Assembly (NCBI GenBank): GCA_019614645.1
Contig: JABWDB010000004.1
Location: forward strand, 13,082,001 to 13,146,000
Reading direction: 5' to 3'
Source of the DNA: Stratiolaelaps scimitus
Taxonomy: Eukaryota; Arthropoda; Arachnida; Mesostigmata; Laelapidae
DNA length: 64,000 bases
Of the stretch, positions 51,252 through 64,000 are shown piece after piece. Both the position numbers and the translations under genes were made by a program. The notes under the pieces are model-generated. The model was not told the origin of the DNA, did not search any database, and was given only the letters and a program-made list of their open reading frames with translations. The stretch's first letter is position 1. Each line of letters begins with the position of its first letter.

Positions 51252-52858
51252 GCTAAATACGTACAGCAAAGAGATATATGTACACATCAGCTACGTCGAC
51301 TAACATATTAAGACTGATCGAGACAACGAAGACAACGCCACCGCATGAAAAACGATAACGATTTCAATGACAGCTCCAGTAATAACCGTGGTAACGACTA
51401 TAAGTAAAAACAGCAAGAATAGGAAGGGGCTGGCGCAGCCATGAAATGAGAAGAACCTATCAATGGTGTATTGTGTTGTATCCTTATGACGGCCCTGTTA
51501 TGTTATTATTTGATTCGCGCGCCGCGACACGTGAGTGCACCTTTGGGCGCCGGCAACGGTGCGTATTTGGCCTTATATGTATTTAGACAGAGTGAGATAT
51601 AGAGAGATGTTAACCGCAGCACCAGCAGCAGGAAGAAAGTACAAACAATGCAATGACGATGACGTTTAAGACGTGGGATAGATGGAATAAAGACTAAAAT
51701 AGCCTACTGCGTAGAGTACGTAAATTCGCATAGATTTATGTAACTCGCGATGATAGAAATAATACTAATAATAATAACAAAGTCGAAGGAGTCAGCGATA
51801 TCGAACACTTCATAGCCGTAGAATTCCGACGTAGTATCGCTTCACCTTGTCGTTTCCTTTCACGTAGATATTATCTGTTAGTGCTTTGCTTGGCTTTCGT
51901 TAACTGATTAAGCCGGTGACGGTGACAAGTGACGAGTACCGCCACCCCAATATTGTTGATGTCGTTGTAGTTGCCTGTTGTGTATGCAGAAGCTACAAAT
52001 CTCGAATGCATTGAACATGCATGCGTGATCAAGCACAACCAGTCACGAAGCCTTAACCAGTCTCCCAAGCAAAGCACCCGAACAAAGTGTCAATGCAACA
52101 TCGGCTACTCGACAACAGCAGGAACAAACCGAACAAGAATGAGCCTACTACGAGGAGGACGGCGACGGCGACGACGACGGCGACGAAGAGGAGGAAATCA
52201 AAGATCGCTGCAGAAAAAATAGGCAACAAGTGAACGAGCAATAGACGAAATAGATGAACAACGAAGCGGTTGATCGTGGCGAAAAAAGAATCACACAGGT
52301 AGATGGAAGCAAACGGCCAACAGATATCAACGCGGGGGGAACGAACGAAATCTCGGTAGGAAAACGCACGTGATTGCGCTGCGGCGTCAGACAACGCAGT
52401 GAAGTCACCAAATTCGATTAGTGACTAGCGAGCGCCAGCGGCGGCAGCGGCGGCGGCAGCGGCGGCTCCTCGATGCGTTGTCAGCAGCAGCAGCAGCGGC
52501 GGAGGCGGCGGGAACGACATCAACAATAATAACAACAACGATGACAACAACGACAACTACTACGACCACTACTACAGATTATAATTCCTGTTATGTCGAA
52601 TGCGCACGACGAGCTGACGTGGTGCGTGGAAAGGGAGCTCATGGCGGGAGAGGATGGAAAGGAAGACCCTCGTGATGACTCCATGTGATGGCTCTCATGA
52701 TGGCGCTCTCCTTCTTGACCCTCATCTGATCCACCTCAATCTCTCGTATTGAAGTAATCGCGCTTCGTGTCCCCTGCCCTCCCCTCATCCGACGGCTCCC
52801 TCATCACCACCACGACCATCTCCTTATTGCCTTGTTGACTGACTGGCTGGGGGGCGGG

Positions 52859-52884
52859 CGGCCGGCCGCCGGCCGGCCGCCGGC
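52859..52884. repeat. GGCC/GCCGG palindromic block
   Basis: CGGCCGGCCGCCGG is followed by a near-repeat of itself, giving overlapping perfect palindromes made only of G and C. Confidence 0.9.
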
Positions 52885-54140
52885 AGCAGCTTTCACTGCT
52901 AATTCCGGAGAAGCCTCGTTGAGAAGTCGAGACACAAAGATAAATCGATAGATAGAGTCGGGAGGGAGGGAGGGAGAGAGAAAGAGGATACGCAATGACG
53001 GATTTGACTGCGTGACGACACGATTGCGCGGCGGCGCTCTTCGACCATTCGTCCAGATCACTCAAAAACAAACAACAAACAATTCGATAAGAACGTCATC
53101 ATCGAATTATGGCCATCATCAGCGAGTTGGCAATAAATAATCACGACGATGAAAATCGTTATTCTATGCTCCGTAAATTGTCACTATGTTGACGCTACGA
53201 CGAAACATCGCCCGGGTTTCGTTATTAGGAGCCAGAATAGAGGCGGATGGCGAAACGGCAAATACAGTTTAACACATCAGCATAATGACAATGATAATAA
53301 TGAGAAATACATAAGTAATTAATAATGCTAAGAATAATAATAATAACTGACCACTTTGTTCTCTCGTAGCTGTGCGTGATTGTGTCTCAAAAGAACGTCA
53401 TGCTAATAATATATTGCCTCATTGATGTAAGACCTTGAAATGATGCACGTTCAGGTAGAGGAATGTTACCTGATTGATGCTACATTAAGTTTATTTAAAA
53501 TGACGTGAAAAACGCAGTTCAGCTGAGACGACGTTGTAGGGGGTCGCGAGTAACTAGGAGTGATTCTGACACTTCAAATTCATACCACTTTTCTGATACA
53601 ACTTAGGCCATCAATGAACGCTCACTGTAATTGAAGAAAATCTTCTACTGCTTGGGTGATAATGAGGCAATACCACTAATTACTATTACCACAAGGTCGA
53701 CTTCGAAATTATTTTACGTTTGTGAGTAACGATCGCCACCTAAGCGTTAAAAAAGCGTCAGTTACACCTAATGATTTTTTCCTTCTGTACTATTATTATT
53801 ACTGTTATTATCATTTTCTAATGACGACAGCCCGTTTGTAGCCGCACGACAACATTCGCAATGCACCCCACAGAAGGAGCAGCCTGCTATGACACGTCTG
53901 ACAAATAAGACAACTCCCTAATTGTATCTAATCATGGCAACGGGCACTATTTCGTGGGCGGATCCACGTAAAACACGTGCAAACGCAGAAAAACCGAACG
54001 CAATCTCTGATCGTTATTAATTGCGCATTGTACTTTCGGTATAGTGAGGTATTGGCACCAGGCGTTTCACCGCTAACTCGCCCCCCCCCCTTTGTCCCTT
54101 GCCCCAAGCATTTTCCTTTTCATCATTTTTCTTTATTTTC

Positions 54141-54176
54141 TTGTTGCTGTTGTTATTGTTGTTGTTGTTGTTGTTG
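54141..54176. repeat. (TTG)n microsatellite
   Basis: About 36 nt of TTG repeats with CTG and TTA interruptions. Confidence 0.93.
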
Positions 54177-56919
54177 CCGTAGCCATAAAACGGTTCGTAT
54201 AGTTCAGTCTCTATGGGAAAGAACGGTTCCCTCAAAAGTTTGTGGCGAGACGATGAATCGAGCGAGGTAAGAGGAGCTGGAGCGCCAACTCGTGGAGTGG
54301 GGAATTCAACAGCCGACGCAACAGTCGAATAGAAGGCAAATAGAGGGAGAAAGCTCAGCTAGAATTCTGTTGCTGAACCGCTGTTGTTGCTGGCTCGTTG
54401 GCCACGGCGACGACGACGATGATGATTTCGAGGCGATTTCGGGGTGTCGTTCCATGGCGCGCCGTTCGAGTGGCTTGGCGACCGCTCCGGCTCGTGCGCG
54501 GGGCTACCCGACGGGTGATTTTTCATCGGACGACAGAAATCTCCCGCTGGTCTCCCGTTGGTATAAAATTATATTTGAAAGGCAAAAAAAAAAAAACGAA
54601 AAGAATAGATTTATATCTCCTGTGTCGCCTACCTGCCTCTCGGAGCGCTTCCCACTACGCTCGGTGTCCGCGCGATACGATGGCTCGCCGAGACGGGTAG
54701 CGCAGCCGAGCTCGGCTGGGTCCATACACGAAAATATGATGAAGTTGACGTCTTATTCTCGAGCGACCAGCCGCTCACTCGGCTCGCCGGATCGTATCCG
54801 TCGTCAAGCGACCGAGCGAGAGAAGCCCACTAAAAAAAAGGCTTTGCCAGCGCCGTAGTGGCTCTGCAAATAAAAACAGAAGACAACATTGTTTGGCTTG
54901 TTTCTCGGCTGTCGCTGAACGCTGCCGAAGCACTGCCGCCAAATGTGCCTTCGTAGCTGTAGCCGCCGATGTCTCTCAGGCTGATGGGCCATACCATGGT
55001 CGTACTCCGGAGTCGTGTGGCCGGCAGCAGCAGCAGCAACAGGACCGCAACTGAAAATTCATAAAATTTCAGTATGCGTACATACGTGCATATATATATA
55101 TGCATTCATATATCGATGCGTGCATTCGCAAAATACGCACGGGAACACCTGTCGGCTAATTCGTGCCACTGCAGTGTGTCGGCCGAACGGCCGGTCGCGG
55201 ATGAAAAATTGCCCACAAAACGAATACTAGCTAAGATGAAGGACAAAACAAACATGGTATCACCCTGCATGTGTCGATACATCCAATTAAGAACGCACGA
55301 GTCAGCTATTACGATTGTTGCATATGGTGTTCCGCTCCAGACGAGAGCAGAACAGCGTCGTATGGATCGGAAGAACAACGCCTTGTCTTTCTACCTGGCG
55401 AGACTTCTATGGTGATGTGATACCAGCGTCGAGAAGAGGTGTTGTATAAAATGCGCCCGTCCAGATGTGCGAGGGGGAAATTCTTCAGCATAATTCTTGA
55501 CACTGAAATGTTCCCGGTACGTTCGGCTCTCGGATGATCAAAGAGAGATATAGCGCTGCGGCGACATAATCGCCAGAGACGATCGATACGATCAGAAGAT
55601 GGCAAAACGGATTTCGCTTCAGTCAGTCTTAGTATCGGACCAACAAAGGTAAAACTACAAATTTGCCTGCGGTTGCTACTACTGCTGCTGCTGCTGCTAC
55701 TGTAGTACCCGTCACACACCGGTATCAGGTGAAAACGAAACGCCTCTAGGCTGTAGCAAGTGTTGTAGGTTGGCGAAAACCTTACCTTTCTTAGTGCGAT
55801 TTCGGGGGATATCGTCAATGAGGCGCAAAGCAACGTGCTTTCAAAAATGAAAAAATGCGTTCAAAAATTGTTCCTTTTTAAAGTTCGTCGGGCATGCTAT
55901 CGATTGTTCAATGGACAGGACAGATGAACATTCAGTGTTACTATTGCAATCTAGACCCGTGTGGCATACAATGAGAGCAGGGTCATACTTTCTATGATGC
56001 TTCTAGCGCACCGTAATTCCGGTGTTCTCGGATCTAGAGGTATATGGGTTTCGTAGGATCATTGCTGGCTGTAATGAGGGTATGGCTTCTCGTGGACGTT
56101 TATGTACGCTAGGGTGGATGGACTCAAATATACCATAGTATACTGCTTGCGATATGTGTTGTACAACACTGTTCAGTCGTTGCATTTCGCGATGATGGAT
56201 TTTTGCTATAAAGACCACACAGCAGCATGTTTTGTACGAGCAGCCAATTAAGGATTAAAGATATCCAGCTTATTAATTTCGCAAATAGCGTCGAGGTCCA
56301 TTGACCTGCCGGACTGGTATTAATCATGCCTTCCGTACATCTTCATAGTTTCATGGCCCATCATGAGTGAGCCTTCACGAGGTTCTTCGATCCTCGACCC
56401 GGTCAACCGTCGACCATCCTGGCTGAGATCTCATTAGCAAACCTCAGAAAGTTCAGTATGACATACATAAATATAATGCAAGTACAGTTACACCGTTAAA
56501 TCAGGAACTTGATTTGCTGTGGTCGTTGTTGCCAGCTCGTAGCTAAAACAGTAACTACAGGAAGGGTTCGACAGACAAGAGATTAACAAGAGAAGGGTCT
56601 GATTATTTTAATCACCATCACAACGATGATCATCATCGCCATCAGATACGCCGCAATACAGAAGTAGATTGTTGCCATTTTTGTTATTGTCGAACTAACC
56701 CCTCGTCATAATTGGCAACAGCCATCATTTTATTCGTTCGCGGTCATATTTATCAGTTCAGACGTTAGCGGTCAACCCGTTGCGAGGTGTATTCACTACT
56801 CTGTTTGGGAGACGCTAATACCCACTGGCAGCGGGTACCCTGAGCTACCCGCTGCGGACTAACACTGGACGCATATGTCTGCAACAATAACCGTAACAAT
56901 AATAGACCTCGACTACCAT

Positions 56920-56944
56920 AACAACAGCAACAACAACAACAACA
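56920..56944. repeat. (AAC)n microsatellite
   Basis: About eight AAC units with one AGC interruption. Confidence 0.93.
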
Positions 56945-57473
56945 GACTATCGTCACTGTCGTCGATATCCTCTATCGTTTTGCTATGATACGTACTATTA
57001 CTACGACTACTGCTCCTGCTGCCGCCGATAGGTGAAAATCACCACTGATCGCTTTCACGGGGCCATTCAACGATCAGTTGTTGGTGTTTGGTTGGGTTTG
57101 CTTGTTCTTAGTTCATCAGGTCGAGCTGACCAGCCGGCCCATAAGTGGGCGACCGCGACAAACAAAGTGTTCTGTTGCTTAGCTTGGCCAGAGCCTTCGT
57201 TGGCCGAGTCTCGGAAAACGCCACAGCGGGCCGCATCATGCCTCCATCGTTTGCTTGTTCTCTATTTCTCCCGGTTATTATTACGCGAAGACAGACGATG
57301 ACGACGACAACAACAACAACGGCGCTAGTCGAACTCAGTCGGCTGCTTCTGCAACCACTAGAAGTATCTGACTATTTGAGCTGCGGCTGTTGTTGCTGCT
57401 GCTGCTGTCCAGCTCAATGTTGTAGTGCCGTTTGTCGCCAAAAGCTCACGACTGGACTGCAAAAGCTGTACAA

Positions 57474-57502
57474 TAGAGAGAGAAAGAGAGAGAGAGAGAG
57501 AG
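57474..57502. repeat. (GA)n microsatellite
   Basis: About 29 nt of GA repeat with one AAAG interruption. Confidence 0.93.
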
Positions 57503-58798
57503 CCTTCTAAAAAACGAGAAAAGTACGTTGCCTTCACAGACGCTGCTGCGTTCATTGGCTCATTGACATCGCCGGTGAACGCACAACAAATGGACAAAAC
57601 ACGAGAGATATAATGGAATATAATGAGGCGGTGACGCTTGATATAATGAGAACAAATGGCAATTATATCGATCTGGTGTGACTCGCCTCTTCTGCTCTCC
57701 TGTATCTGTCTCTATGTGTCACTGTGTGTACGTCCCAGCCAACGCAGGCGGTGATATCGACGACGGGTTAGCGGCAGCGACGGCAGCGGCGACGGCGGCA
57801 GCGATATTTTTGTTCAGCCGTCCGCTTGTTCGGTCACTTACTCACTGACTAAGTCAGTCAGCCCCGCCGTCGGTCGGCTCGCGTTCGGCCAGTGTCGTCG
57901 CTCTTAGCTCTAGGTTTTGGATTTGAAATTTGCATTAAAATGGACCAGGCGTTCAGGGCAGGTAGGCAGACAGCCAGCCAGCCAGTCAGCACTCGGGCAG
58001 TCGTCAACAAGGGGGCCAGGAGCGGGCGATAGAGCGAGCGATCGGACGACGGCAGCAGCAGTGGCACTCAATGGGTAGAAAGCAAAGCGTCGAGTCGAGC
58101 TCGGCCGCCACCCGCCACCGCTTCTCTTGCGCGATGCGGCCGGCCAGAACTACTCCGATTCGAACAACGGACTAAATATCGGCCGAGACAGTGACCAGCG
58201 ACAACGGCGACATATTGCTTGTCGGGCTGATTGGTTGCTTGGCTGCCAATCTGCTGCTGCTGCTGGTACCATGTACGCCGAACTTGTCTCGCAAGCCTCG
58301 GCTTTACGTGTTCACCGTCCTGTGTGTTGTTATTATTCGTCCGGGTCTCGTGGTGTTTTTTTTTTGTTCGAGCAGAGAGGCACGCACGGAGACATCCACC
58401 GGCCGATGGCCGATACACTGTCAGGTGATTGTTATTAGAAAGTCGAATCATCCTCAGTCGGAGGCGGCAGCGGTTTGGCTGTTTAGTCGAATCCGCGCAG
58501 CCGACATCGCGAAAGTCGCCAATTATAGTGATGCATGATAATAGAATAGAATATCGTCGTTGAATCTGCTACGAATGAGCGGGTGAATACAAAGTGGGAA
58601 AATTTGAGGAGGCGGAGATGCGAGAGCGAGAGAGAGAGAGCGAGAGATGAACGGTTTTGAGACATCGACGACGCCTTTGTCATTATTGTGAATGTTCGAG
58701 ATATAGAACACTAAGGGGGTAGCAGTCATCTATCCATAGATATTGGTATTAGACAGGTCAGGACGGGACCGCTACAGTCTGAAAAACAACACGAACAG

Positions 58799-58826
58799 CA
58801 CACACATACACACACACACACACACA
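58799..58826. repeat. (CA)n microsatellite
   Basis: About 14 CA units with one TA interruption. Another CA array lies at about 59006-59022. Confidence 0.94.
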
Positions 58827-61084
58827 GCACAAGCATGGGAACCCCAGCGACAAAGACATCGTACAATGACATCGTCTGTATGAACAATGCGTTACATAAA
58901 GGCGTGTCTAAGTATTATATAGACTGTTTAGTGTTTCGATTATAATTATTTTTACTATTGGAATATTGAATTTCATAGCGTTGTGGTTGTTTATCTGTTT
59001 GACAAACACACACACACACACAGGTGCACACTTTACAAAATATGTTTTTGTTGCATTTGAATAATAAAACTTTGAGTCATCTGAATGGAGCCGAAGACCG
59101 TGTGCTCTTAGAATCACGATGACGGCGGACGATTATGTTCCACTGGCAGCTGCGTTGCTGGTTAAATTGCTTGGGTTTGAATTGGACGGCGGACGTTTTT
59201 TTTAAGGCATAACAAGCATCGCACCATTGAAGCGGAACGGAACGCTCGGAACATCGCCATTTACCCCCTACGATAGCGTCGACCCTAATATCAGCCGTGA
59301 CCTCTTGGCTGCTTATCTGTCACTTAGGGAAAACAAGCATGTTGCTTTATGTGGCGCACGCGATTGACTGTAGCGAGAATTATGAAATCGGTCAGGATAA
59401 TTGCAGGGGTGAATGTGCGGGACACTTTCAACGGAGAGACGTCTACCGACCTCAAGAAACATTTCGGATGGTATTGTACAATCAAAGTGGCATTAAGCTC
59501 GAAATTGGCAACGTTCAACCGCCGAACGTGAATGACACGTATATGTCGCAACACCGATTTTCCGGCTTTCCTAGAAAACCACCTACTAGGCATTTTGTAA
59601 AGATGCACACTACATATATTTACCTATATACCACGGGCATAAATCTATGTAGAAGTCACCGTATAAATCGGCACGTATCTGTATAAAACGATACGTACTT
59701 CATATATGATCAACAGTCTTGTTCATATCGCAAGCGGTCTCGAGATGCACCCAGCATTCGAAGTGGGACCACTATTCTGAGCCGCGATGGACGTCACGGC
59801 AGACCGCCTTCATCCGATGAATCTGTAGCGTTGGCGACATCGTTTCTACCCTATACTTGTATACCACTAGCCTTATGCATTTAATATTGTACGTGAGCTG
59901 TTGCCAACATTCTCAGCATACCTATGTCTTCGCTAGCTGATTTTGCTTCTAAACATAACAACCGGACACGGCGGCGACAATTTTCAACAATATACAATCG
60001 AATTCAAGCCACCGACAAGCTAGCCAGCCAGCGGCGGGGTCCGATATTCGTAACACCACTTGGAATACAATGTTTAGTAATAGTAGTGGTCGTCGTTGTC
60101 GTCGTTGTAGTAGCAGCAGCAGCAGTTAGTGCCGATCTCGTAGTATATCGTCTTAGCCGGCCACTAAGCTCACCCCAGCCAACCGGCTCAACGATCCGCC
60201 ACACGATCAAAAGCGAGACGAGGTATGCGGTAGATGTGTGCCTTCAGTAGGCTCATGTTTAGCGTTCGTCCGTGCTCACGATTGCTGCCTGCTGCCGTCA
60301 GAGGCCAGATGCCCTTGCTTCGGCCGACGCCAACGGTGCGAAATGCTGATCTCGCTGCGAAAGGTTCAGTAGGGTTTATTCATTCCGCTAGCCGTGTACG
60401 AGGTGGGCTCGTCCAGCTTGATTGCCTTCCGAGTTACGCCCCGCCATTCTGGCCACTCTGTCCGCTGTCGATAGAATTCTTTATTCCGAGGAATTGCTAC
60501 GGTACCAACGAATGTCTTGTGTAGGTGGTGTTTTTTTTTTCGCTCGAACGAGCGATGACGGGTCAGAGTTTGTTGTCTGAGTAGTTGCCTAATGTAGCCG
60601 GGACTGGCATTAACCGCTGCAAGGGTCAAGCGGTGTCACTGACAATGTGCTATTGCCAGCCTGGCTCATGGCCTGCCAATCTCATGACAGTGGCGGTGGC
60701 GTCGATTTCTCTCGGGAGACCGATTGCTAGTTAGTTGAGACGATGGTGATGTTGTTATTGCCAGCGTTGGGTGGAAGATCACTCGAGAGGAGTCGGGGAT
60801 TGTTGAGCCACGGATCGGAAGCGTTGGTAGGACACCTAGCAAAAGGTGTTTGACTTCCGCCTCTCGATAGAATCTGGGCATAAATTGCTTTTCGGGGTAT
60901 AGCGGTACTGAAGATTAATAACGTTAGTCGAGCTGCTCTAGCTGGCTATCCGCTGTTCACAAAAAAAATGCTGCCCCTTGCCAACGACCTGGAAACCCGC
61001 GTTCGGAGACATCGTTGTCTACGTTACTCAGTCAACTCACAATCCTGTGAGAGAGCTCATGTTATGAAATTTTCTAACAAGCGC

Positions 61085-61121
61085 TATATATATATACATG
61101 TATATATATATATATATATAT
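61085..61121. repeat. (TA)n array
   Basis: About 37 nt of TA repeat interrupted once by CATG. Confidence 0.95.
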
Positions 61122-62108
61122 CGGGTGAGAGCCAGAGGGGGAGCAGATGTTAGGCTTGTTCAGTATACGATGCAATACAGCCTTCTATGAGTTGGCAATC
61201 ACTACCAGAATGATACCTGCTAGAGTGGACTGCAAAGATACGACAAGTTAGAGATTGTTGACTCTATTGTTATTATTCTTATTGTGCTATCATTATTATA
61301 TTTACCAGAAGTTCGTTTTCCATCAGCCGCTTTTCACCAAGCCGGTCGATTCTTACGTCTCGAAGTGATTCAGCCAGGCCATTCATCTGGTTGTATTGGC
61401 ATAATCGCTTGAGGCATTACTGCTTAAGGCATCCCGAATTCTTACTTGGTTCATATTAGCTGCTGGCATCAGTGCCTTTTTTGGTATGACCAAAAGACGC
61501 TCATTACGCTCGGTGACACCATTGGTATAATAATTCCCGTTAGGTAGCCAGTTTCCGAGCCAGGACCGGTGGCCTTCATTGGCTCACTACCCGTCTGAGC
61601 TTGTATAAAGAGCCGGTATCGCCCGCCTCGCACTTCGTGTGGCCCACCTCTCATCCGTCTCATCAAGGCTTCGAATTCAATCGAGTTTCATCTCCTTGCT
61701 CGTCTTCCTCCGCTGGGCCGCTCAGTAGCTCTTGGGTCTCATCATGGTAGCTGCGGCAGTCGCAAGACCCGCTGCTGCGGCCGCTGCCGGCGCATAGATC
61801 GCCCGTAGACATAGGCTTGAGACAGAGGATGGACAGCTTCCCTCTTACATCTTAGGTATATATTCTTATGCGAACACTACTCGGATTCTCTCTCACACAC
61901 ATACAGACACATAATGAATACAGCAGCGGCATCGGGCGCGCTATAGCGTTAGCTCATCTCAGGCTCTCTTTCTCGCTCTCTACCCATCAACTGATGCGTG
62001 CCGCCGAACGTTCCTGTCGCCTTCCTGCGGAGGACCTGTTTGGTCCATGATCGGGTCCTTCACCTGAGAACCTCCACGGGTCACTTGTAGAGTGCTATCG
62101 GCCCCACC

Positions 62109-62129
62109 ATATATATATATATATATTAT
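62109..62129. repeat. (TA)n array
   Basis: About 10 TA units. Confidence 0.93.
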
Positions 62130-62472
62130 ACACAAGGTTTGCTTTGAGCACAAGCCCTTTTTCAATACCCACTGCGACCATGTACAGGGTAGATACCTAC
62201 AAAGTAGTAGAAGGTCTCCGACGATCTAGTTGTTGTAGTTGTGTTAGTAGTTGTTGTAGTGGTTCTCTGCTCGAGTGCCTTAGTCGTATGACACGTTTCG
62301 ATAGATATATATAATAGATGGATAGGTAGATACCTACATGCGTTGTCATTCAGTGTTGGCACACTCGGCTTCCACGCACGAGGCGGCTGATATGGAGGAG
62401 TTCGCTGTCGGAGTGGAAACAGCTTCTACCGCGCGCGCTCTAACGTATTGCTGGTGCAAAGGCGGTGATCAC

Positions 62473-62491
62473 GCACACACACACACACACA
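62473..62491. repeat. (CA)n microsatellite
   Basis: Nine CA units. Confidence 0.93.
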
Positions 62492-63592
62492 TCGCGCCGT
62501 GTTGTAGAACCCGTAGCAGGCTGACCCAACATAGCCTGACAAAGGCCAACATATCGTGTTTCGAGTGCAGCTCGCTGCAGAATCTCAAGTTTGCTATTTC
62601 TGCCGCCCGTTTATACATTGAGTTGTTTTCGACGCCCGCTCGTATGCTTATAGTAGGTACATATATTGTCCTCACCGGGTACTCCTCGATCACCTTCCCT
62701 CAACGTCACCTCACGTCTCGGTTCACCTCAGCCAGCTTTCGTTGGTTCTGTTCCTTCAGCCTTCTCATCAACGCTGCCCAAAGCTTAGAGGCGCGAAGAG
62801 ATATCTGAGTTGATGTCCGTTCGTGCGGGTGTGTGTGTGTGTGTATGTGTCAATTGTGCCTGTCCGTATAGAGATTTGTGTGTATCCGCTCTCTTGCCTC
62901 TTCACTTGTGGCCGGCCAGCAGGGGTCTGGCGACCTGCCCTGCCGCCGCTTTTCCAGCCCTCAGCAATGACGGCGATTTTCATGCCCTCTACCATAGCTA
63001 CCACTACATGTGTAGAGTACCTTGCCAATGAGATGGCAACGTTCCGAGTGCATTGTGTGCTTGTTTCTCACGCTCCCCCGTTTTCTTTCTCCATGGCTGA
63101 GGCGTGCATGTTAAAGCGGTGCTTTCGCTGTTCCGACACCGAATCCTCCAATGGCGGCTGAGAGAACGCACATTGTTGCATCTGATGGGACCAGGCTTGC
63201 GCCACAACGCCTACGGTCTCTCTCTCTCTCCAGATCGATCGATCTCTCTCCCACTGACTATTCTCTACCCCTGCGGCAGAGCGTTGGACAAACGACAAGC
63301 AAACGTGTGCCTTCTTTATCTCTGTGGTATTGTACTTCGACTGCAATATAATGCATCTATCAACGCTGCCACATCTTCAACGACCGTTGCTGTTACTATT
63401 CGATTACTGGTATTATCATTATTATTATATTCGGTGGCGACGGCGGCGGCGCGACGAGCGGGAATATATCTCCTGACGAAGCCACCCCGTGCCGTGGTCA
63501 TTGTCCGGACGCGCGGCTCGCTTCGCCTTCTTCGCACGTGTGAAGAAGGAGAACGAACAGATGAACAACAAGAAAATGGACACATCTATAGG

Positions 63593-63612
63593 ATATATAT
63601 ATATATATATAT
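63593..63612. repeat. (TA)n array
   Basis: Ten TA units. Confidence 0.93.
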
Positions 63613-63898
63613 GCGTGTGTTTGCCGGTGTTACCAGCAGACGCTCACAGGTACCGTAGTGTCTGCTGTTATGCTACTGTCGGGGTTCTGGCCCGCCGCCG
63701 CCGCCGCCGTCAACAGGGTGGTAACGGTGTTGACAGTAGCTTGTATGTCCGTCGCGTTGCTGGTATACTATGCCATACGGAACGGACAGCACTAGAATGA
63801 ACGGAGACTCAGATAGGGGATACGCGTGCGATGTCGAGGAGGAAAGACGACGAGAAAGTTATAGAGAAAATGAGAGAGAGGGAGAGAGAGAGAGCGAT

Positions 63899-63926
63899 AA
63901 ATATATATACATATATATATATATAT
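63899..63926. repeat. (TA)n array next to a (GA)n run
   Basis: About 28 nt of TA repeat with one CA interruption, immediately after a GA-rich stretch (about 63868-63894). Confidence 0.93.
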
Positions 63927-64000
63927 GGGGAAGGGAGACAACCGACCAACGAGATAGATCTATTTATAAAGTGATTTAAGATGTGTGATCAGCCGCTAGA

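Larger units (their letters stand above)
47885..64000 (+). other. Start of the intron after the ARID exon (runs off the window)
   Basis: The stretch opens with GTGAGT and runs to the window end without an exon that continues the ARID domain. Both strands were scanned for the expected continuation (residues like INRLPIMAK, LWQEI, TLRTQYMKYLYPYE) with no hit. The contents are simple repeats (TTG at 54141, AAC at 56920, CA at 58799 and 62473, several TA arrays), GC-rich triplet-dense segments around 52.4-52.9 kb and 57.0-58.5 kb, and otherwise unremarkable sequence. Confidence 0.75.

Noticed and set aside
55309..55833. 174-codon open frame, minus strand
   Set aside because: Contains a poly-Ser run from a CTG repeat; no domain or splice support recognised.
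1..64000. CRISPR arrays, bacterial operons, rRNA genes, transposon terminal repeats
   Set aside because: No regularly spaced repeats with unique spacers, no rRNA core sequences and no paired terminal inverted repeats with target-site duplications were seen. The DNA is plainly eukaryotic.

Overview
The window is eukaryotic genomic DNA, almost all of it non-coding. It has long introns with GT-AG splice sites, very frequent microsatellites ((TA)n, (GA)n, (CA)n, CAG/CTG/CCG triplets) and no operon-like packing of reading frames. The one gene I can identify is an ARID3-family transcription factor, the orthologue of Drosophila dead ringer/retained, on the + strand. Its sequence and the intron/repeat style suggest an arthropod. 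A chelicerate such as a mite or tick is possible, but that is a guess and not demonstrated.

Two coding exons are well supported. The first (2984-3403, 140 codons, phase 0 at both ends) encodes an acidic stretch, an Ala-rich segment and the very first residues of the ARID domain (QYAFDDQLKQ). The second (47812-47884, 73 nt) continues the same domain directly (LYELSDDPKRKEF...FAFMQKR) and ends in phase 1 before a strong GTGAGT donor. They are separated by an intron of about 44.4 kb. The rest of the ARID domain (the part starting GTPINRLPIMAK in fly) and the C-terminal REKLES region are not found in the last 16 kb, so the window ends inside the next intron. The start codon and any 5' exons are not confidently identified; they lie in 1-2983 or upstream.

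Layout: 1-2983 is GC/CpG- and triplet-rich upstream sequence or intron, with a possible short first coding exon at 1975-2118 (weak). 2984-3403 is the dead ringer exon. 3404-47811 is the giant intron. It carries two phase-0-symmetric exon candidates, a polyglutamine-coding one at 14832-14933 and a 36-nt one at 25163-25198. Either would place an insertion at the KQ|LY junction of ARID helix 1. It also holds a 61-nt hairpin at 13079-13139, other hairpins, and many simple repeats. 47812-47884 is the ARID exon. 47885-64000 is the following intron, with simple repeats only.

No transposon proteins, rRNA, convincing tRNA, CRISPR array, virus-derived gene or second protein-coding gene was recognised on either strand. 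The longer open frames are low-complexity translations of repeats or chance frames in CpG-rich DNA.
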